Shown: positions 38,636 through 48,165, counted from the stretch's first letter. The stretch is DNA of 64,000 bases from [Clostridium] saccharolyticum WM1 (GCF_000144625.1 NC_014376.1:2356001-2420000), one strand, 5' to 3'. The notes: generated by a model not told the origin, from the letters alone. A program made the numbers and translations.

Positions 38636-39522
38636 TCAAAAAGGCTTAACTGTGTCACCTCATAGTTCTTTTTGTATGCATGGATAATATCCTTCATTCG
38701 GTATAAGATTCCATAACGTTCGCACTCCCGGGAAAATACCCGCCATAGATTCCTTGCCCTGGGACTAGTACATTTATAGCTGTTTCCATAGGTTTTGATA
38801 TATTCCGGCACCAGTTCCTCTTGAGGAAACAGCTCCCGGAGGCAATCAAAGTACCATTCTCTTTGGTTGTTTCGCAAGGTTACCCCAAAAGCAGGATAAA
38901 TGAAGCAGGCCCCTGCTTCGTGGGCAGCTTTTACAATAGAAAGGATATTTTCTTCATGATCTTCCAGAAACGGAAGTACCGGCATCAATAATATTCCTGC
39001 AAATATGCTGTTTGTTCTTAAACTCTCAATCAAAGCCAGCCTCTCAGAGGGACGGGACACATGAGGTTCAATTTTTTTAGCCAGACCGTCATCGGTGGTG
39101 GTAACGGTCACTTTACATATAATAGGGGAATGCTCCATAATCCCTTTGAGAATATCCATATCCCGCATAAGAAGGGCGCTTTTCGTGGCTACTGCCGCTC
39201 CAAATCCATATGCATCAATAAGCTCAAGGGCATGTCTTGTTAATTCAAGCTCCTGTTCCACGGGATTATAGGGATCGCTCATGGCCCCTGTTCCAACAAC
39301 GCCGGTTTTTACCTTGCGTCTTAAATCATCCCGAATGATCCGAAGTGCATCCTCCTTTACCCGGACCCTGTCAAAATCCTGGATTTTGTAACAATCGGAG
39401 CGGCTGTCGCAATAAATACAGCCGTGGCAGCACCCTTTATAAATATTCATATTGTAATCGATGCCAAACCACTGGGAGCCTTTTGTCTTGGTTACTATGG
39501 TCTTTGCAGAAATGTATTCCAT
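38632..39522 (-). CDS. SPL family radical SAM protein
   Basis: The 296-residue protein belongs to the spore photoproduct lyase-like radical SAM group of the Rv2578c type. It has the CxxxCxxC iron-sulfur motif (GCCHGCIYCDSR) near residue 30, then TGAMSDPYNPVE, and a TIM-barrel core. These proteins are common in Lachnospiraceae, but the reaction is not known. It has no DNA-repair context here. The start is at MEYISA, the family's usual beginning, with AAAGGA upstream; the frame opens 41 codons earlier. Confidence 0.85.
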   Translation of the reverse strand: MEYISAKTIVTKTKGSQWFGIDYNMNIYKGCCHGCIYCDSRSDCYKIQDFDRVRVKEDALRIIRDDLRRKVKTGVVGTGAMSDPYNPVEQELELTRHALELIDAYGFGAAVATKSALLMRDMDILKGIMEHSPIICKVTVTTTDDGLAKKIEPHVSRPSERLALIESLRTNSIFAGILLMPVLPFLEDHEENILSIVKAAHEAGACFIYPAFGVTLRNNQREWYFDCLRELFPQEELVPEYIKTYGNSYKCTSPRARNLWRVFSRECERYGILYRMKDIIHAYKKNYEVTQLSLFD

Positions 39523-39694
39523 CCGCTTTGGTCCTTTCCTCACTGCCATTTGAATACTCACTGGATCTATTCTATGATTATTGACCGGATCTGTCAATCT
39601 GCCGGATCCGCAAATATTATACATGGCATGTCTGAGTTGTAACATTATTTAAAGTTGAGTGCGATCATATGTGGAGTCATTCAGAAATCAAAAG

Positions 39695-39733
39695 GGCGGG
39701 TTGAAAGAATGAATGGCATTCTTCAATCCCGCC
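39695..39733 (-). terminator. Terminator after the NCS2 permease
   Basis: The stem GGCGGGATTGAAGAATG with its complement on the minus strand is followed by CTTTTGA, 30 bases after the stop. Confidence 0.75.
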
Positions 39734-39762
39734 TGGCCTGAATCTTATTTAATATTAATTTT

Positions 39763-41187
39763 TTAGCCCAAAGTCATAAACGCATATTTTGCGATAAAAA
39801 TTATAGCTACAATTGCTGTTAATGGTTTAATTTCTTTTCCTTTTCCTGTGAACAATTTAATCAAGCAATAGGTTATCAATCCCATTGCTATACCATTTGC
39901 AATGGAGTAAGTAAAAGGCATAAATACGATGGTGCAAAATGCAGGAAGAGCATTTGTCATATCACTAAAATCTACGTCTTTAACATTACCAATCATAAGA
40001 ATTCCAACAAAAATTAGTGCTGGTGCTGTGGCTACACCTGGAACAATTCCTACTATAGGAGCAAATATAATCGCTGCAATGAAAAGAAGTGCTGTAACAA
40101 AGCTTGTCATTCCGGTACGTCCGCCTTCTGCGATACCTGCACTGGATTCAACAACTGTTGTTACGGTAGAAGTTCCAAGCATCGCACCAGCTGCTGTTGA
40201 AATTGCATCTGCCATAAGTGCCTGTTTCATATTGATAACTTCGCCATTTTCATCAAGCATGCCCGACTGTTTGGCAGCTCCAAATAAAGTTCCTATGGAG
40301 TCAAACATATTAACCAATGAAAAACTGATTACTAAAAGTGTTACTGTAAAAATTGTTTCAAATAAACTTTTTCCACTAAACATTCCGGCAAAATCCATCC
40401 TAAAGAAGGATACCTCTGCAAAATCTGCAAATTTTTCACCAATATTAAAGTTAATACTGGAAATACTTGTAACTCCTAAAGGAATACCGATTAATGTAGA
40501 TACCACAATTCCAATAAGAATGGAACCTTTTACTTTACGAGCATGCAGCACTCCCATAACCATAAGTCCAATAATTGCCACCAAAGCCCCAAGTATTGCA
40601 CTTACGTCTGCGCCCTCCGTTCTCCACTGTGCAAAATCAACCATACTAACCAGTGTTGCATTATTACCAACAATGATTCCACCGTTTTTCAACCCGATGA
40701 TTGTAATAAACAAACCGATTCCCGGTGTAATTGCTTTTATTACCGCATCCGGAATTGCTCGAATAATTGCTTCTCTAAGACCAACTGCTGTAATTACAAT
40801 GAATAACATTCCTGAAAGAAATACGACTACCAGTGCCTCTCCATAGGTATAACCCATTCCCAAAACAACTGTATATGCGAAAAATGCATTTAATCCCATT
40901 CCTGGTGCCTGAGCTAACGGCAATTTTGCATAAATCGAAACCATCATGGTCCCTATAAATGCACCAAAACAAGTACCAATGAATACACCATTTGATATTT
41001 TTGTTGCCATTTCCGGATTTCCCATAATAACATATGGATCTGCTAATATTTGCGGGTTTAATATCAAAATATATGCAACTGTAATAAAGGTAGTAATACC
41101 AGCTAATATTTCGGTTCTTACTGTTGTATCATATTCACTTAGCTTAAAATATCGGCTCAAAAAACCCGCTTTCCTTTTGTTGTCCAT
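39763..41187 (-). CDS. NCS2 family purine permease (AzgA-like)
   Basis: The 474-residue protein has about 12 membrane segments and matches the AzgA branch of NCS2 carriers (adenine, guanine, hypoxanthine). It shows YDTTVRTEILAGITTFITVAYILILNP at the start, AQAPGMGLNAFFAYTVV, and the central FSLVNMFDSIGTLFGAAKQSG and ESSAGIAEGGRTG motifs. The gene is visibly richer in A and T than its neighbours, suggesting separate origin or different codon preference. GGAGG precedes the ATG. I saw no purine riboswitch in the 265 bases upstream. Confidence 0.93.
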   Translation of the reverse strand: MDNKRKAGFLSRYFKLSEYDTTVRTEILAGITTFITVAYILILNPQILADPYVIMGNPEMATKISNGVFIGTCFGAFIGTMMVSIYAKLPLAQAPGMGLNAFFAYTVVLGMGYTYGEALVVVFLSGMLFIVITAVGLREAIIRAIPDAVIKAITPGIGLFITIIGLKNGGIIVGNNATLVSMVDFAQWRTEGADVSAILGALVAIIGLMVMGVLHARKVKGSILIGIVVSTLIGIPLGVTSISSINFNIGEKFADFAEVSFFRMDFAGMFSGKSLFETIFTVTLLVISFSLVNMFDSIGTLFGAAKQSGMLDENGEVINMKQALMADAISTAAGAMLGTSTVTTVVESSAGIAEGGRTGMTSFVTALLFIAAIIFAPIVGIVPGVATAPALIFVGILMIGNVKDVDFSDMTNALPAFCTIVFMPFTYSIANGIAMGLITYCLIKLFTGKGKEIKPLTAIVAIIFIAKYAFMTLG

Positions 41188-41452
41188 AAATAACCTCCAT
41201 TGTCTTGTCTATTATGTTGATGCATGTGTAAATGGTATCATAACATTTAGCATATTTCAACAATTTTCTTAAAAATTTTTTTAAGTTCTAAAAATTTTTT
41301 TGGTAATTTTAGGTGTTTCATTCCATTTATTTCGACTTTTTTAGTAAATGTGATTCTCAAGATTCAAAAGATAATAAGCCTTGATATTTTTTTTGTCCCA
41401 TGATAATATGCTAATACCAGCGATAAAAATCGTGACAGGAAAAGGAGATACT

Positions 41453-42289
41453 ATGATTCGATTGTTATTGCGCTGCAAACAAATCTATGATAAATACAGT
41501 AAAGATGAAATGACTGTGTATGCGGCTCAGGCCTCCTTTTTCTCCATCATTGCGGCATTTCCTTTTATGATGCTATTGCTGGCATTGATACAGCTTATTC
41601 CATCCATCACAAAAGCCAATCTGCTGCAGCTTATTATTACGATCATTCCCAGCACCCTGGAAATAAACAGCGTGATCGTCACAGTCATCGACGACCTTTA
41701 CACCAATTCTCCGGTAGCCGTTCTTTCCGTTACTGCAGCAGCAGCCGTTTGGTCCGCCTCCCGGGGGATGCTCAGCATAGAAAGGGGCTTAAACCGTGTT
41801 TACGGTCATGAAAAAAAGCGGAATTATTTTGTGACCCGGATCATTTGTGCAGGGTATACCATTGTCTTTATGGTTATCTGCCTTCTGACTCTGGTACTAC
41901 TGGTTCTTGGAAGCTCCATCCAAGGCTTTATGAACCGCCATTTTCCCCTGCTGGCAGAGATTACCCAGTCTGTTCTCACATTCCGCACTATGCTGGTGTT
42001 CATGCTGACGGCATGCTTTGCCGTTCTATATACCTATGTGCCGGAAAAAAAACAGGAATTTTATAAACAGCTTCCGGGAGCCGCCTTTTGTACCTTAGGA
42101 TGGATTGCCTTTTCTTTTGCATTTTCCATTTACTTTAATAACTTTGGCAATTACTCCGTTATGTACGGAAGCCTTACTGCCATTGTGCTGCTGATGCTAT
42201 GGATTTATTCCTGCATCTGCATCTTATTTTTAGGGGCAGAAATTAATTACTATTATTCCATAAACTGGAAAGAGCATGCACGGCAATAA
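41453..42289 (+). CDS. YihY/virulence factor BrkB family membrane protein
   Basis: The 278-residue protein has six membrane segments and the YihY family core: MTVYAAQASFFSIIAAFPFMMLLL, AAAAVWSASRGMLSIERGLNRVYG, GAAFCTLGWIAFSFAFSIYF and the NYSVMYGSLTAIVLLMLWIYSCICILFLGAEINYYYS end. The family was once called ribonuclease BN in error; its function is unknown. The start at MIRLLL has AAAGGAG 6 bases upstream; the frame opens 24 codons before it. Confidence 0.9.
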   Translation: MIRLLLRCKQIYDKYSKDEMTVYAAQASFFSIIAAFPFMMLLLALIQLIPSITKANLLQLIITIIPSTLEINSVIVTVIDDLYTNSPVAVLSVTAAAAVWSASRGMLSIERGLNRVYGHEKKRNYFVTRIICAGYTIVFMVICLLTLVLLVLGSSIQGFMNRHFPLLAEITQSVLTFRTMLVFMLTACFAVLYTYVPEKKQEFYKQLPGAAFCTLGWIAFSFAFSIYFNNFGNYSVMYGSLTAIVLLMLWIYSCICILFLGAEINYYYSINWKEHARQ

Positions 42290-42290
42290 G

Positions 42291-42332
42291 AAAAAGCCAG
42301 GGCCGCAGAATATCGGCTGCCCTGGCTTTTCT
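42291..42332. terminator. Bidirectional terminator between yihY and cysK
   Basis: GAAAAAGCCAGGGC pairs with GCCCTGGCTTTTC between two convergent genes, with T-rich ends both ways. Confidence 0.85.
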
Positions 42333-42356
42333 ATTATATCAGCTTCAATGAAATTA

Positions 42357-43286
42357 TCAGGTGAACAAAGGAGTGGATAAGTATCGGTCACCTGTATCGG
42401 GAAGAATTACAACGATCTTCTTTCCGGCATATTCCGGACGCTTTGCAACTTCTTTTGCCGCCCATACGGCTGCAGCGGAAGAGATTCCTACTAAGATCCC
42501 TTCTGTCTGCGCAATTTCTTTTCCGGTCTCGTAAGCATCTCCATTATCCACAGGTATGATTTCATCATAAATTTCCGTATTCAGGAGGGAGGGAACAAAT
42601 CCGGCACCGATTCCCTGGATCCCATGGGGACCCGGCTTTCCTCCGGAAAGAACCGGCGAAGCGGCAGGTTCCACTGCAATCACCTTTATCTCTGGATTCA
42701 TACTCTTTAAGTATTCTCCTGCTCCTGTAATGGTGCCTCCGGTACCCACTCCGGCAATGAGGATATCGATTGTTCCATCGGTATCCTCCCATATCTCAGG
42801 TCCGGTGGTCTCACGATGGGCCCTTGCATTGGACGGATTATCAAACTGTCCCAGAATAAGAGAACCGGTGATTTCCTTTTGCAGTTCTTCCGCCTTTGCA
42901 ATGGCTCCTGCCATTCCCTTTGCTCCTTCTGTCAGAACAATTTCTGCTCCATATGCTTTTAAAAGATTGCGCCTCTCCACGCTCATGGTTTCCGGCATGG
43001 TAAGGATGGCTCTATATCCCCTCATGGCCGCAATACTGGCAATTCCGATTCCCGTATTGCCGGAGGTAGGCTCAATAATGGTTGCACCCGGCTTTAGGAG
43101 TCCGGCATGCTCTGCATCCCGAATCATGTAAAGGGCTGCCCGGTCCTTTACACTGCCTGCCGGATTAAAATATTCCAGCTTTGCAATAATGCAAGCCCCA
43201 GCCTTATGCTGCTTCCCATAATTGCATAATTCCACAAGAGGCGTACTCCCGATGAGTTCTGATGCACTTTTTTTAATATTTCCCAT
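42357..43286 (-). CDS. cysK: Cysteine synthase A (O-acetylserine sulfhydrylase)
   Basis: CysK forms cysteine from O-acetylserine and sulfide, using PLP. The 309-residue enzyme has the PLP-lysine motif [15 protein letters not shown], the substrate loop [10 protein letters not shown], the phosphate-binding [12 protein letters not shown], and a C-terminal [14 protein letters not shown]. The start has AGAGGATG upstream. It is followed at 68 bases by the convergent yihY terminator side, with no other cysteine gene around. Confidence 0.95.
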   Translation of the reverse strand: MGNIKKSASELIGSTPLVELCNYGKQHKAGACIIAKLEYFNPAGSVKDRAALYMIRDAEHAGLLKPGATIIEPTSGNTGIGIASIAAMRGYRAILTMPETMSVERRNLLKAYGAEIVLTEGAKGMAGAIAKAEELQKEITGSLILGQFDNPSNARAHRETTGPEIWEDTDGTIDILIAGVGTGGTITGAGEYLKSMNPEIKVIAVEPAASPVLSGGKPGPHGIQGIGAGFVPSLLNTEIYDEIIPVDNGDAYETGKEIAQTEGILVGISSAAAVWAAKEVAKRPEYAGKKIVVILPDTGDRYLSTPLFT

Positions 43287-43354
43287 AATTCATCCTCTTT
43301 TCAGCTGTAAATATGGCGATACAGATTCCCTTTCCATTCCATTTGGCCGGGCCG

Positions 43355-44851
43355 TTATGAAAGTTCGTACAGCTTACTGTATTTCTCCTTCAGATACTGG
43401 ATGAAATAATCCGGTGTGAAATCCTCTCCCGTAACATCCTTTAAAATCTCACGGCTGGTTTTCAGCTTTCCGTATTTGTGGACGTGTTCCCTTAAATATT
43501 CTCTTATAACATCAATTTTCCCGTTTATAAGCAGATCGTCAAAATCCATCTCTTTTTTCATATGGTAATAAAGCTGTGCTCCAAATGCATTTCCCAGGGC
43601 ATAAGACGGAAAATACCCCATGAGTCCCTGGGACCAGTGGATATCCTGCAGGATTCCTTCCGAAGGATTTTCCGGACGTACCCCAAGGTATTCCTCGTAT
43701 TTATCCGCCCAGATTTCCGGAAGCTTCTTTAAGTCCACATCTTCTTCCATGATCATTTTTTCAATTTCATAGCGGATCAAGATATGGAGATTATAAGTGA
43801 GTTCGTCGGCCTCTGTACGGATAAAGCTTGGCTCCACCTTATTGACTGCATCCATGAACTGTTCTATGGATATTTCTTGTAACTTTTCAGGATAAAGCTC
43901 CTGAAGCTTTTGATAAAGAGGGACCCAGAAAGCCTTGCTGCGTCCGATAATATTTTCTAAGAATCGGGATTGGGATTCGTGCATTCCCATCGATGTCCCC
44001 TGCCCTACGGGAGTTTGGGTAATCTCATCGCTGATCCCAAGTTCATAAAGTCCATGGCCAGCTTCATGGATCACGGAGAACATGGAGCTGTCCATCTTCT
44101 TTCTATAACTGGTAGTGATCCTTACATCATGGTTATGAAGATTGGTGGTAAAGGGATGGGCGCTTTCCGCAAGCACACCCTTTGTAAAGTCAAAGCCAAC
44201 ATATTCAGCAAGATAGCGGGCCATCTCTCTTTGTTTTTCCTCAGGATAACCGCCTGACAGGAAAGAATCATCAATAGTTTTACCATGATCCTTGATCTCT
44301 TTTAAGAAAGGTACAATCTCCTCTTTCAAGCGGCTGAAAAATTCATCCAAAAGCTCCATGTTAAACCCTTTTTCAAACTCATCCAGCAAAACATCATAAA
44401 GCTTCTGGCCTTCCTTCTTCCGGTATGAAGCGAATTTCTTTTTAAAGCCGATCACCTTTTCAAGGGTAGGCGCAAAGGAATCAAAATCCTCCTCTTTTTT
44501 AGCCTTAGACCATATCCTGGCGGCCTCGGCAATGAGCTGGGCATTGTCCCGGTATTCCTTTGACGGGATACAGATCAGTTCTTCTCTGGCTTCCTTAGCT
44601 CCCTTGACTATCGCCTGCTCCACATCAGATAGATTGTTATCTTCCTCGCAGCCGGCAATGGCATTCCCCATCTCTTCCCCTGTCATCACTCTGTAATATT
44701 CCTCAGAAAGCGCACCGATTACCCTGGACGTATAGGAACCGGCAGCTTCCGGCGCAAGGGTTTCATTATCCCATTCAAAAAGGACCAGGGAAGTCTGAAG
44801 TGCCATGGTCTTTTCCAGCATAGAGGATAATATTTCATAAGTTTTGCTCAT
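43355..44851 (-). CDS. Carboxypeptidase M32
   Basis: The 498-residue enzyme is an M32 metallocarboxypeptidase, which removes C-terminal amino acids. It has the catalytic zinc motif HEAGH (in VIHEAGHGLYELG near residue 260), the ESQSRFLENIIGRS segment and the C-terminal IHWSQGLMGYFPSYALGN. It lacks a signal peptide, so it should be cytoplasmic. The start at MSKTYE is preceded by AAAGGAG; the frame opens 28 codons earlier without a ribosome binding site. Confidence 0.94.
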   Translation of the reverse strand: MSKTYEILSSMLEKTMALQTSLVLFEWDNETLAPEAAGSYTSRVIGALSEEYYRVMTGEEMGNAIAGCEEDNNLSDVEQAIVKGAKEAREELICIPSKEYRDNAQLIAEAARIWSKAKKEEDFDSFAPTLEKVIGFKKKFASYRKKEGQKLYDVLLDEFEKGFNMELLDEFFSRLKEEIVPFLKEIKDHGKTIDDSFLSGGYPEEKQREMARYLAEYVGFDFTKGVLAESAHPFTTNLHNHDVRITTSYRKKMDSSMFSVIHEAGHGLYELGISDEITQTPVGQGTSMGMHESQSRFLENIIGRSKAFWVPLYQKLQELYPEKLQEISIEQFMDAVNKVEPSFIRTEADELTYNLHILIRYEIEKMIMEEDVDLKKLPEIWADKYEEYLGVRPENPSEGILQDIHWSQGLMGYFPSYALGNAFGAQLYYHMKKEMDFDDLLINGKIDVIREYLREHVHKYGKLKTSREILKDVTGEDFTPDYFIQYLKEKYSKLYELS

Positions 44852-44881
44852 AATCAGTTTCTCCTTTATTAATACATATGA

Positions 44882-44917
44882 TACGGATACAGGAATGCAG
44901 GCATTTCTGTATCCGTT
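44882..44917. repeat. Hairpin upstream of the M32 gene
   Basis: ACGGATACAGgAATGC pairs with GCATTtCTGTATCCGT. It lies close to two further hairpins (44931-44963 and 44973-44995) in the gap between the exonuclease and carboxypeptidase genes. Confidence 0.5.
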
Positions 44918-44930
44918 AAATGTTGCAGGG

Positions 44931-44963
44931 ATCAAATATACCTGGCTGTTTGCAGGTATTTGA
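44931..44963. repeat. Family 2-type hairpin, copy D
   Basis: ATCAAATA..CCTG paired with CAGGTATTTGA resembles the hairpin at 15594-15629, but the adjoining 60 bases of the family 2 repeat are missing. It may be part of the exonuclease terminator. Confidence 0.4.
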
Positions 44964-45026
44964 CTTTAAACAGGGACGCTCTGTATGAGTGTCCCCAGGC
45001 AGGATGAAAAAATACTTTTAAAAATA

Positions 45027-46103
45027 TTATTTTCCTGAGCCAAAAATGGAAGCTTCTTTTATATCAAGAATTTTGAGCCATTTTTTAACTTTTTCTTCCT
45101 GATATGCCTCTGCAGAAAAAGCTTCCAGCGCCATATCTATTGGTATATCCGTTTTCATCGTCGCCAGGGTCTTGGAAAGCATGGCTGCCTTTTCTCCACA
45201 TAGTTCCTCCTCACTGGTTTTTGTCAACGCCTTATATGGAGATCGGGTGATTCCCAACTGGTTTTTCCAGAAATCCTGGAGTTCTTTTAAGATTTTTTTA
45301 TCGGCTTCAGCCTCGTGAATGGAACGGTAGATCTCTTCCACCGTACCGTATTCCCGAAGCAACGGCGGTACTGCGCTGCTCACTCCTTTAACCCCGGGAA
45401 TATTGTCAGAAGGGTCTCCCTGTATTCCCTTTAAATCTGCAATCTGTTCCGGCCTTACGCCTTCTTCCCGAAGTACTGTATCAGAGGTATATTCAAAAAC
45501 CTTTTCCGGAAGGTTAACCTCTTCCTTTTTCACGCCATAAAAAGAATAATATTTTTGATACAGCTCTTCTGCCTTTTCCTGCCTGGATTGGACCATCCAT
45601 GCCCTGACATTATATTCATCGTTTACCAGCTGAAGATAGTCGTGGTCTTTTGTAAGCAGGATCATGGAAATCTCCTTCCTGAATTTCATGACCAGACTTC
45701 CGGCATAATCATCGGCTTCATACTGTTCACTTAAAAGGACCTGGAAGCCCACGTCTTTTAAAATTTCTTCCATCAGCACGAACTGGCTTTTTAAGGGCTC
45801 CGGAGTGATCCCCCTGGTTCCTTTATAGTCCGGATATAGTTCTCTTCGGAAAGTATCCCTTGTTTTATCAAACACAAAAGCAATGTAGTCCGGCTGCTGC
45901 TTTTTCATCAGAGAAACGATCATTTTAAGCATTCCAAAGACAGCATTGGTATATGTGCCGTCCTTTGCATGAAGGATTTTATCATAATGCTTCTGCTTTT
46001 CCTCCTCTGACTTTGCAAACATGATTTCCCTTGGTAAAACCGCATAGTAACAGGTCGACAGCATGGAAGAGCCGTCAACGATTACAAATTTTCTTTCAGA
46101 CAT
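45027..46103 (-). CDS. 5'-3' exonuclease (PolA N-terminal domain type)
   Basis: The 358-residue protein is a stand-alone flap nuclease/5'-3' exonuclease like the N-terminal domain of DNA polymerase I. Visible motifs include VIVDGSSML, VFDKTRDTFRRELYPDYKGTR, EADDYAGSLV and TKDHDYLQL in the active site, and the H3TH motif LKGIQGDPSDNIPGVKGVS. It has no polymerase part. The start is placed at MSERKF with GGAG upstream, rather than at the Met four codons earlier. It may process Okazaki fragments or repair intermediates. Confidence 0.9.
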   Translation of the reverse strand: MSERKFVIVDGSSMLSTCYYAVLPREIMFAKSEEEKQKHYDKILHAKDGTYTNAVFGMLKMIVSLMKKQQPDYIAFVFDKTRDTFRRELYPDYKGTRGITPEPLKSQFVLMEEILKDVGFQVLLSEQYEADDYAGSLVMKFRKEISMILLTKDHDYLQLVNDEYNVRAWMVQSRQEKAEELYQKYYSFYGVKKEEVNLPEKVFEYTSDTVLREEGVRPEQIADLKGIQGDPSDNIPGVKGVSSAVPPLLREYGTVEEIYRSIHEAEADKKILKELQDFWKNQLGITRSPYKALTKTSEEELCGEKAAMLSKTLATMKTDIPIDMALEAFSAEAYQEEKVKKWLKILDIKEASIFGSGK

Positions 46104-46137
46104 GTATTTCTCCATTCATTTCAAAAACTTTGCACCA

Positions 46138-46371
46138 TCATGTAAAATAATTCTGTAATTCCGTCTCATTTCTTGCGCCCAGGCGTTTCATAACCTCTTT
46201 CCGCTCCTGAGCAGTTAATCCCTTCCACAGCTTTTGAACGCGAGGATCCCCAAACCCAACGTAAGGGACTCCATTCCGTTCGCATTCATAGGATGACAAG
46301 TAGTGATTGAGAGCACTCCACTCCACATAAAACGAATTAATGCTGCGGCTTAAAGAGCTTACTTTTACCAT
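46138..46371 (-). CDS. Small conserved-type hypothetical protein
   Basis: This 77-residue protein contains no membrane segment or signal peptide. It begins MVKVSSLSRS, has a Tyr-rich middle (SSYECERNGVPYVGFGDP) and ends with a helical charged tail. An AGGGAGGAAGGA site precedes the ATG. It lies 34 bases upstream of the exonuclease gene on the same strand, so the two are likely cotranscribed. I do not recognise its family. Confidence 0.7.
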   Translation of the reverse strand: MVKVSSLSRSINSFYVEWSALNHYLSSYECERNGVPYVGFGDPRVQKLWKGLTAQERKEVMKRLGARNETELQNYFT

Positions 46372-46583
46372 GTTCCTTCCTCCCTGATAAATTTGTTCTG
46401 TTTCATGGTACGAACTGTTCCTTTAACAGCAATTCCAGACATTACTTCCCATATCATCCAGCCAAATCTGAACTCCCCCCTCCAAACATGTCCGATCAGA
46501 TATCCAAATTTATTATACTCTGAATTTCCAGTTATTCATAGTCCAATCATTAAGTTTTAACATATAATTTTCCTCAAAAGACG

Positions 46584-46612
46584 TTGAACTATGTGGCAAG
46601 AGGACTTATAAT
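46584..46612 (+). promoter_or_regulatory. Promoter of the CheW-CZB gene
   Basis: The plus strand shows TTGAAC, a 17-base spacer and a perfect TATAAT, 44 bases before the ATG. Confidence 0.72.
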
Positions 46613-46655
46613 ATAACTATCAAGAATAATTGAAAAGGGAAGGTACTATCAGAAA

Positions 46656-47477
46656 ATGGAAAAAGAGATCAAATATCCGTATATTTTATTTAAAATTGCC
46701 GGCTCCCTCTATTGTGTCAACAGTAAATACATATCAACCATTGTACAATTACCTGACTACAGTACAATACCGGCCGCCCCGGCCAATGTGACGGGAATGT
46801 TCAAATACCGGGATGAGGTTGTGCAAATGCTTGATCTGCGGGTTACCTTTGGACTAAAATCCATTTCCGATGAATGTAGGGATTTCGAAGAGATGATTGA
46901 TGCCAGGAAGCAGGACCACGTCAATTGGGTAAAGGAGCTGGAGCGCTTTATCGAAGAGGGCGGTAACTTCCGCCTGGCAAAGGATCCTCACCAGTGTGCC
47001 CTGGGAAGGTGGTACGATAATTTTAAAACAGACAACCATACCGTTGCTTACCATCTTCGTAAAATCGAGGAGCCCCATGCAAAGCTTCACATGGCTGCGG
47101 ATGAAGCAGACCGCTGCAAAAAAGACTGTGAAAACTGCAATCGGGATGAATGCCTGATCAAGATCTTAAAACGGGTAAAAGATGAATCCATGCCAACCAT
47201 CCTGGAACTCTTGGATCAGACAAAAGATATATTCCGTTCCACCATATACAAAGAAATGGTCCTAATATTGGACGGCATCAAATGGGGAATCGTGGTGGAC
47301 GAGATCGTTGCCGTAGAAGACCTGGATATCATTGACAGCAGGGAGGAAGATCCCATGGTGAGGCGCTGCTCCTATATCAATCATGTAATGGAAAGTCCTA
47401 AAAACGAAGGACTTATTTTTGAACTAAACACAAATGCACTGTCAGCTAAATTGAAAGAGCTGGAGGCCGCATATTAA
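46656..47477 (+). CDS. CheW-like protein with inserted CZB zinc-binding domain
   Basis: The 273-residue protein starts as CheW (residues about 6-75: YILFKIAGSLYCVNS..IVQLPDYSTIPAAP and VVQMLDLRVTFGL) and finishes as CheW (197-270: MVLILDGIKWGIVVDEI). Between them lies a chemoreceptor zinc-binding (CZB) domain, residues about 82-195, with candidate zinc ligands His88, Cys114 (CALGRWYD) and His141 or His145. A further cluster, CKKDCENCNRDEC (154-166), adds four cysteines. CheW couples chemoreceptors to CheA; CZB domains sense zinc or hypochlorous acid. No other chemotaxis gene is in the window. It has its own promoter and terminator. Confidence 0.88.
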   Translation: MEKEIKYPYILFKIAGSLYCVNSKYISTIVQLPDYSTIPAAPANVTGMFKYRDEVVQMLDLRVTFGLKSISDECRDFEEMIDARKQDHVNWVKELERFIEEGGNFRLAKDPHQCALGRWYDNFKTDNHTVAYHLRKIEEPHAKLHMAADEADRCKKDCENCNRDECLIKILKRVKDESMPTILELLDQTKDIFRSTIYKEMVLILDGIKWGIVVDEIVAVEDLDIIDSREEDPMVRRCSYINHVMESPKNEGLIFELNTNALSAKLKELEAAY

Positions 47478-47506
47478 AAGCTTTCCTTTGGCCCGTTCCG
47501 GGAAAA

Positions 47507-47541
47507 GAGCCGGAAAAGCTGCTGTCAAACTTTTCCGGCTC
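47507..47541. terminator. Bidirectional terminator between CheW-CZB and Nudix genes
   Basis: GAGCCGGAAAAG pairs with CTTTTCCGGCTC between the two convergent genes. Confidence 0.8.
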
Positions 47542-47577
47542 TCTCGCTTAAGCCCAGGGCATCCCTGGATTCCTCTC

Positions 47578-48030
47578 TCAGAAATACTTCTTATTCCCCC
47601 ACAAATTGCTCTTTTTTAAATCCAGATATTCATTGTAGGCCTTTTCCAAGATCTGCTTTTCATTGGAAAACTTCAGAAGATGATACGCTTCATGGAACTT
47701 ATAATATCCTGAATCAATAAAATATTCTTCCCGCTGTGGTTTACTGTAATAGCTGTCGGCCATCATTAGATACCAGTGCACATCTTTTTCCACCATATCC
47801 TGAGGCGTGTTAAAGGAGTACTGGCTCTTACCAATGTATTTGATAATGGACGCACTTACCCCTGTCTCTTCCTTTACTTCCCGGAGAGCCGTCTCTTTAT
47901 ACTCTTCACCCGCTTCTACTGTTCCCTTTGGCAAAACCCAACCTTCATACTTATTTTTATAATTCTTATATAAAACCAGAATTTTACCTCGAAAAATAAC
48001 CACACCGCCACAACTCGTTGCTTCTATCAT
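47578..48030 (-). CDS. Nudix hydrolase
   Basis: The 150-residue protein carries the Nudix box (GTVEAGEEYKETALREVKEETGV: GX5EX7REUXEEXGU pattern), which binds metal and hydrolyses nucleoside diphosphates linked to another group. GGVVIF and GWVLPKG at the front are typical of MutT/YQKG-like housecleaning enzymes. The start is at MIEATS with GGAGG 7 bases upstream; the frame opens 43 codons earlier. The substrate is unknown. Confidence 0.88.
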   Translation of the reverse strand: MIEATSCGGVVIFRGKILVLYKNYKNKYEGWVLPKGTVEAGEEYKETALREVKEETGVSASIIKYIGKSQYSFNTPQDMVEKDVHWYLMMADSYYSKPQREEYFIDSGYYKFHEAYHLLKFSNEKQILEKAYNEYLDLKKSNLWGNKKYF

Positions 48031-48165
48031 TGCAAATCCTCCAGAGTGAAACCGTAACTCCCTTAGGAAGTTCGGTTTTGGTGTGTCACACAGACTGGCT
48101 TTAGTATACCTCTTTTTGGTCTCATATGCAAGTGCGTAATCATTGAAAACAGATATCATTATCTA

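Noticed and set aside
39929..40846. A 305-codon open frame on the plus strand
   Set aside because: It is antisense to the NCS2 permease gene, has a low-complexity, Ile/Thr/Pro-rich product without family features, and no ribosome binding site.
41188..41452. Possible purine riboswitch before the purine permease
   Set aside because: The conserved purine aptamer core sequences were not found on either strand; only an AT-rich promoter region is visible.
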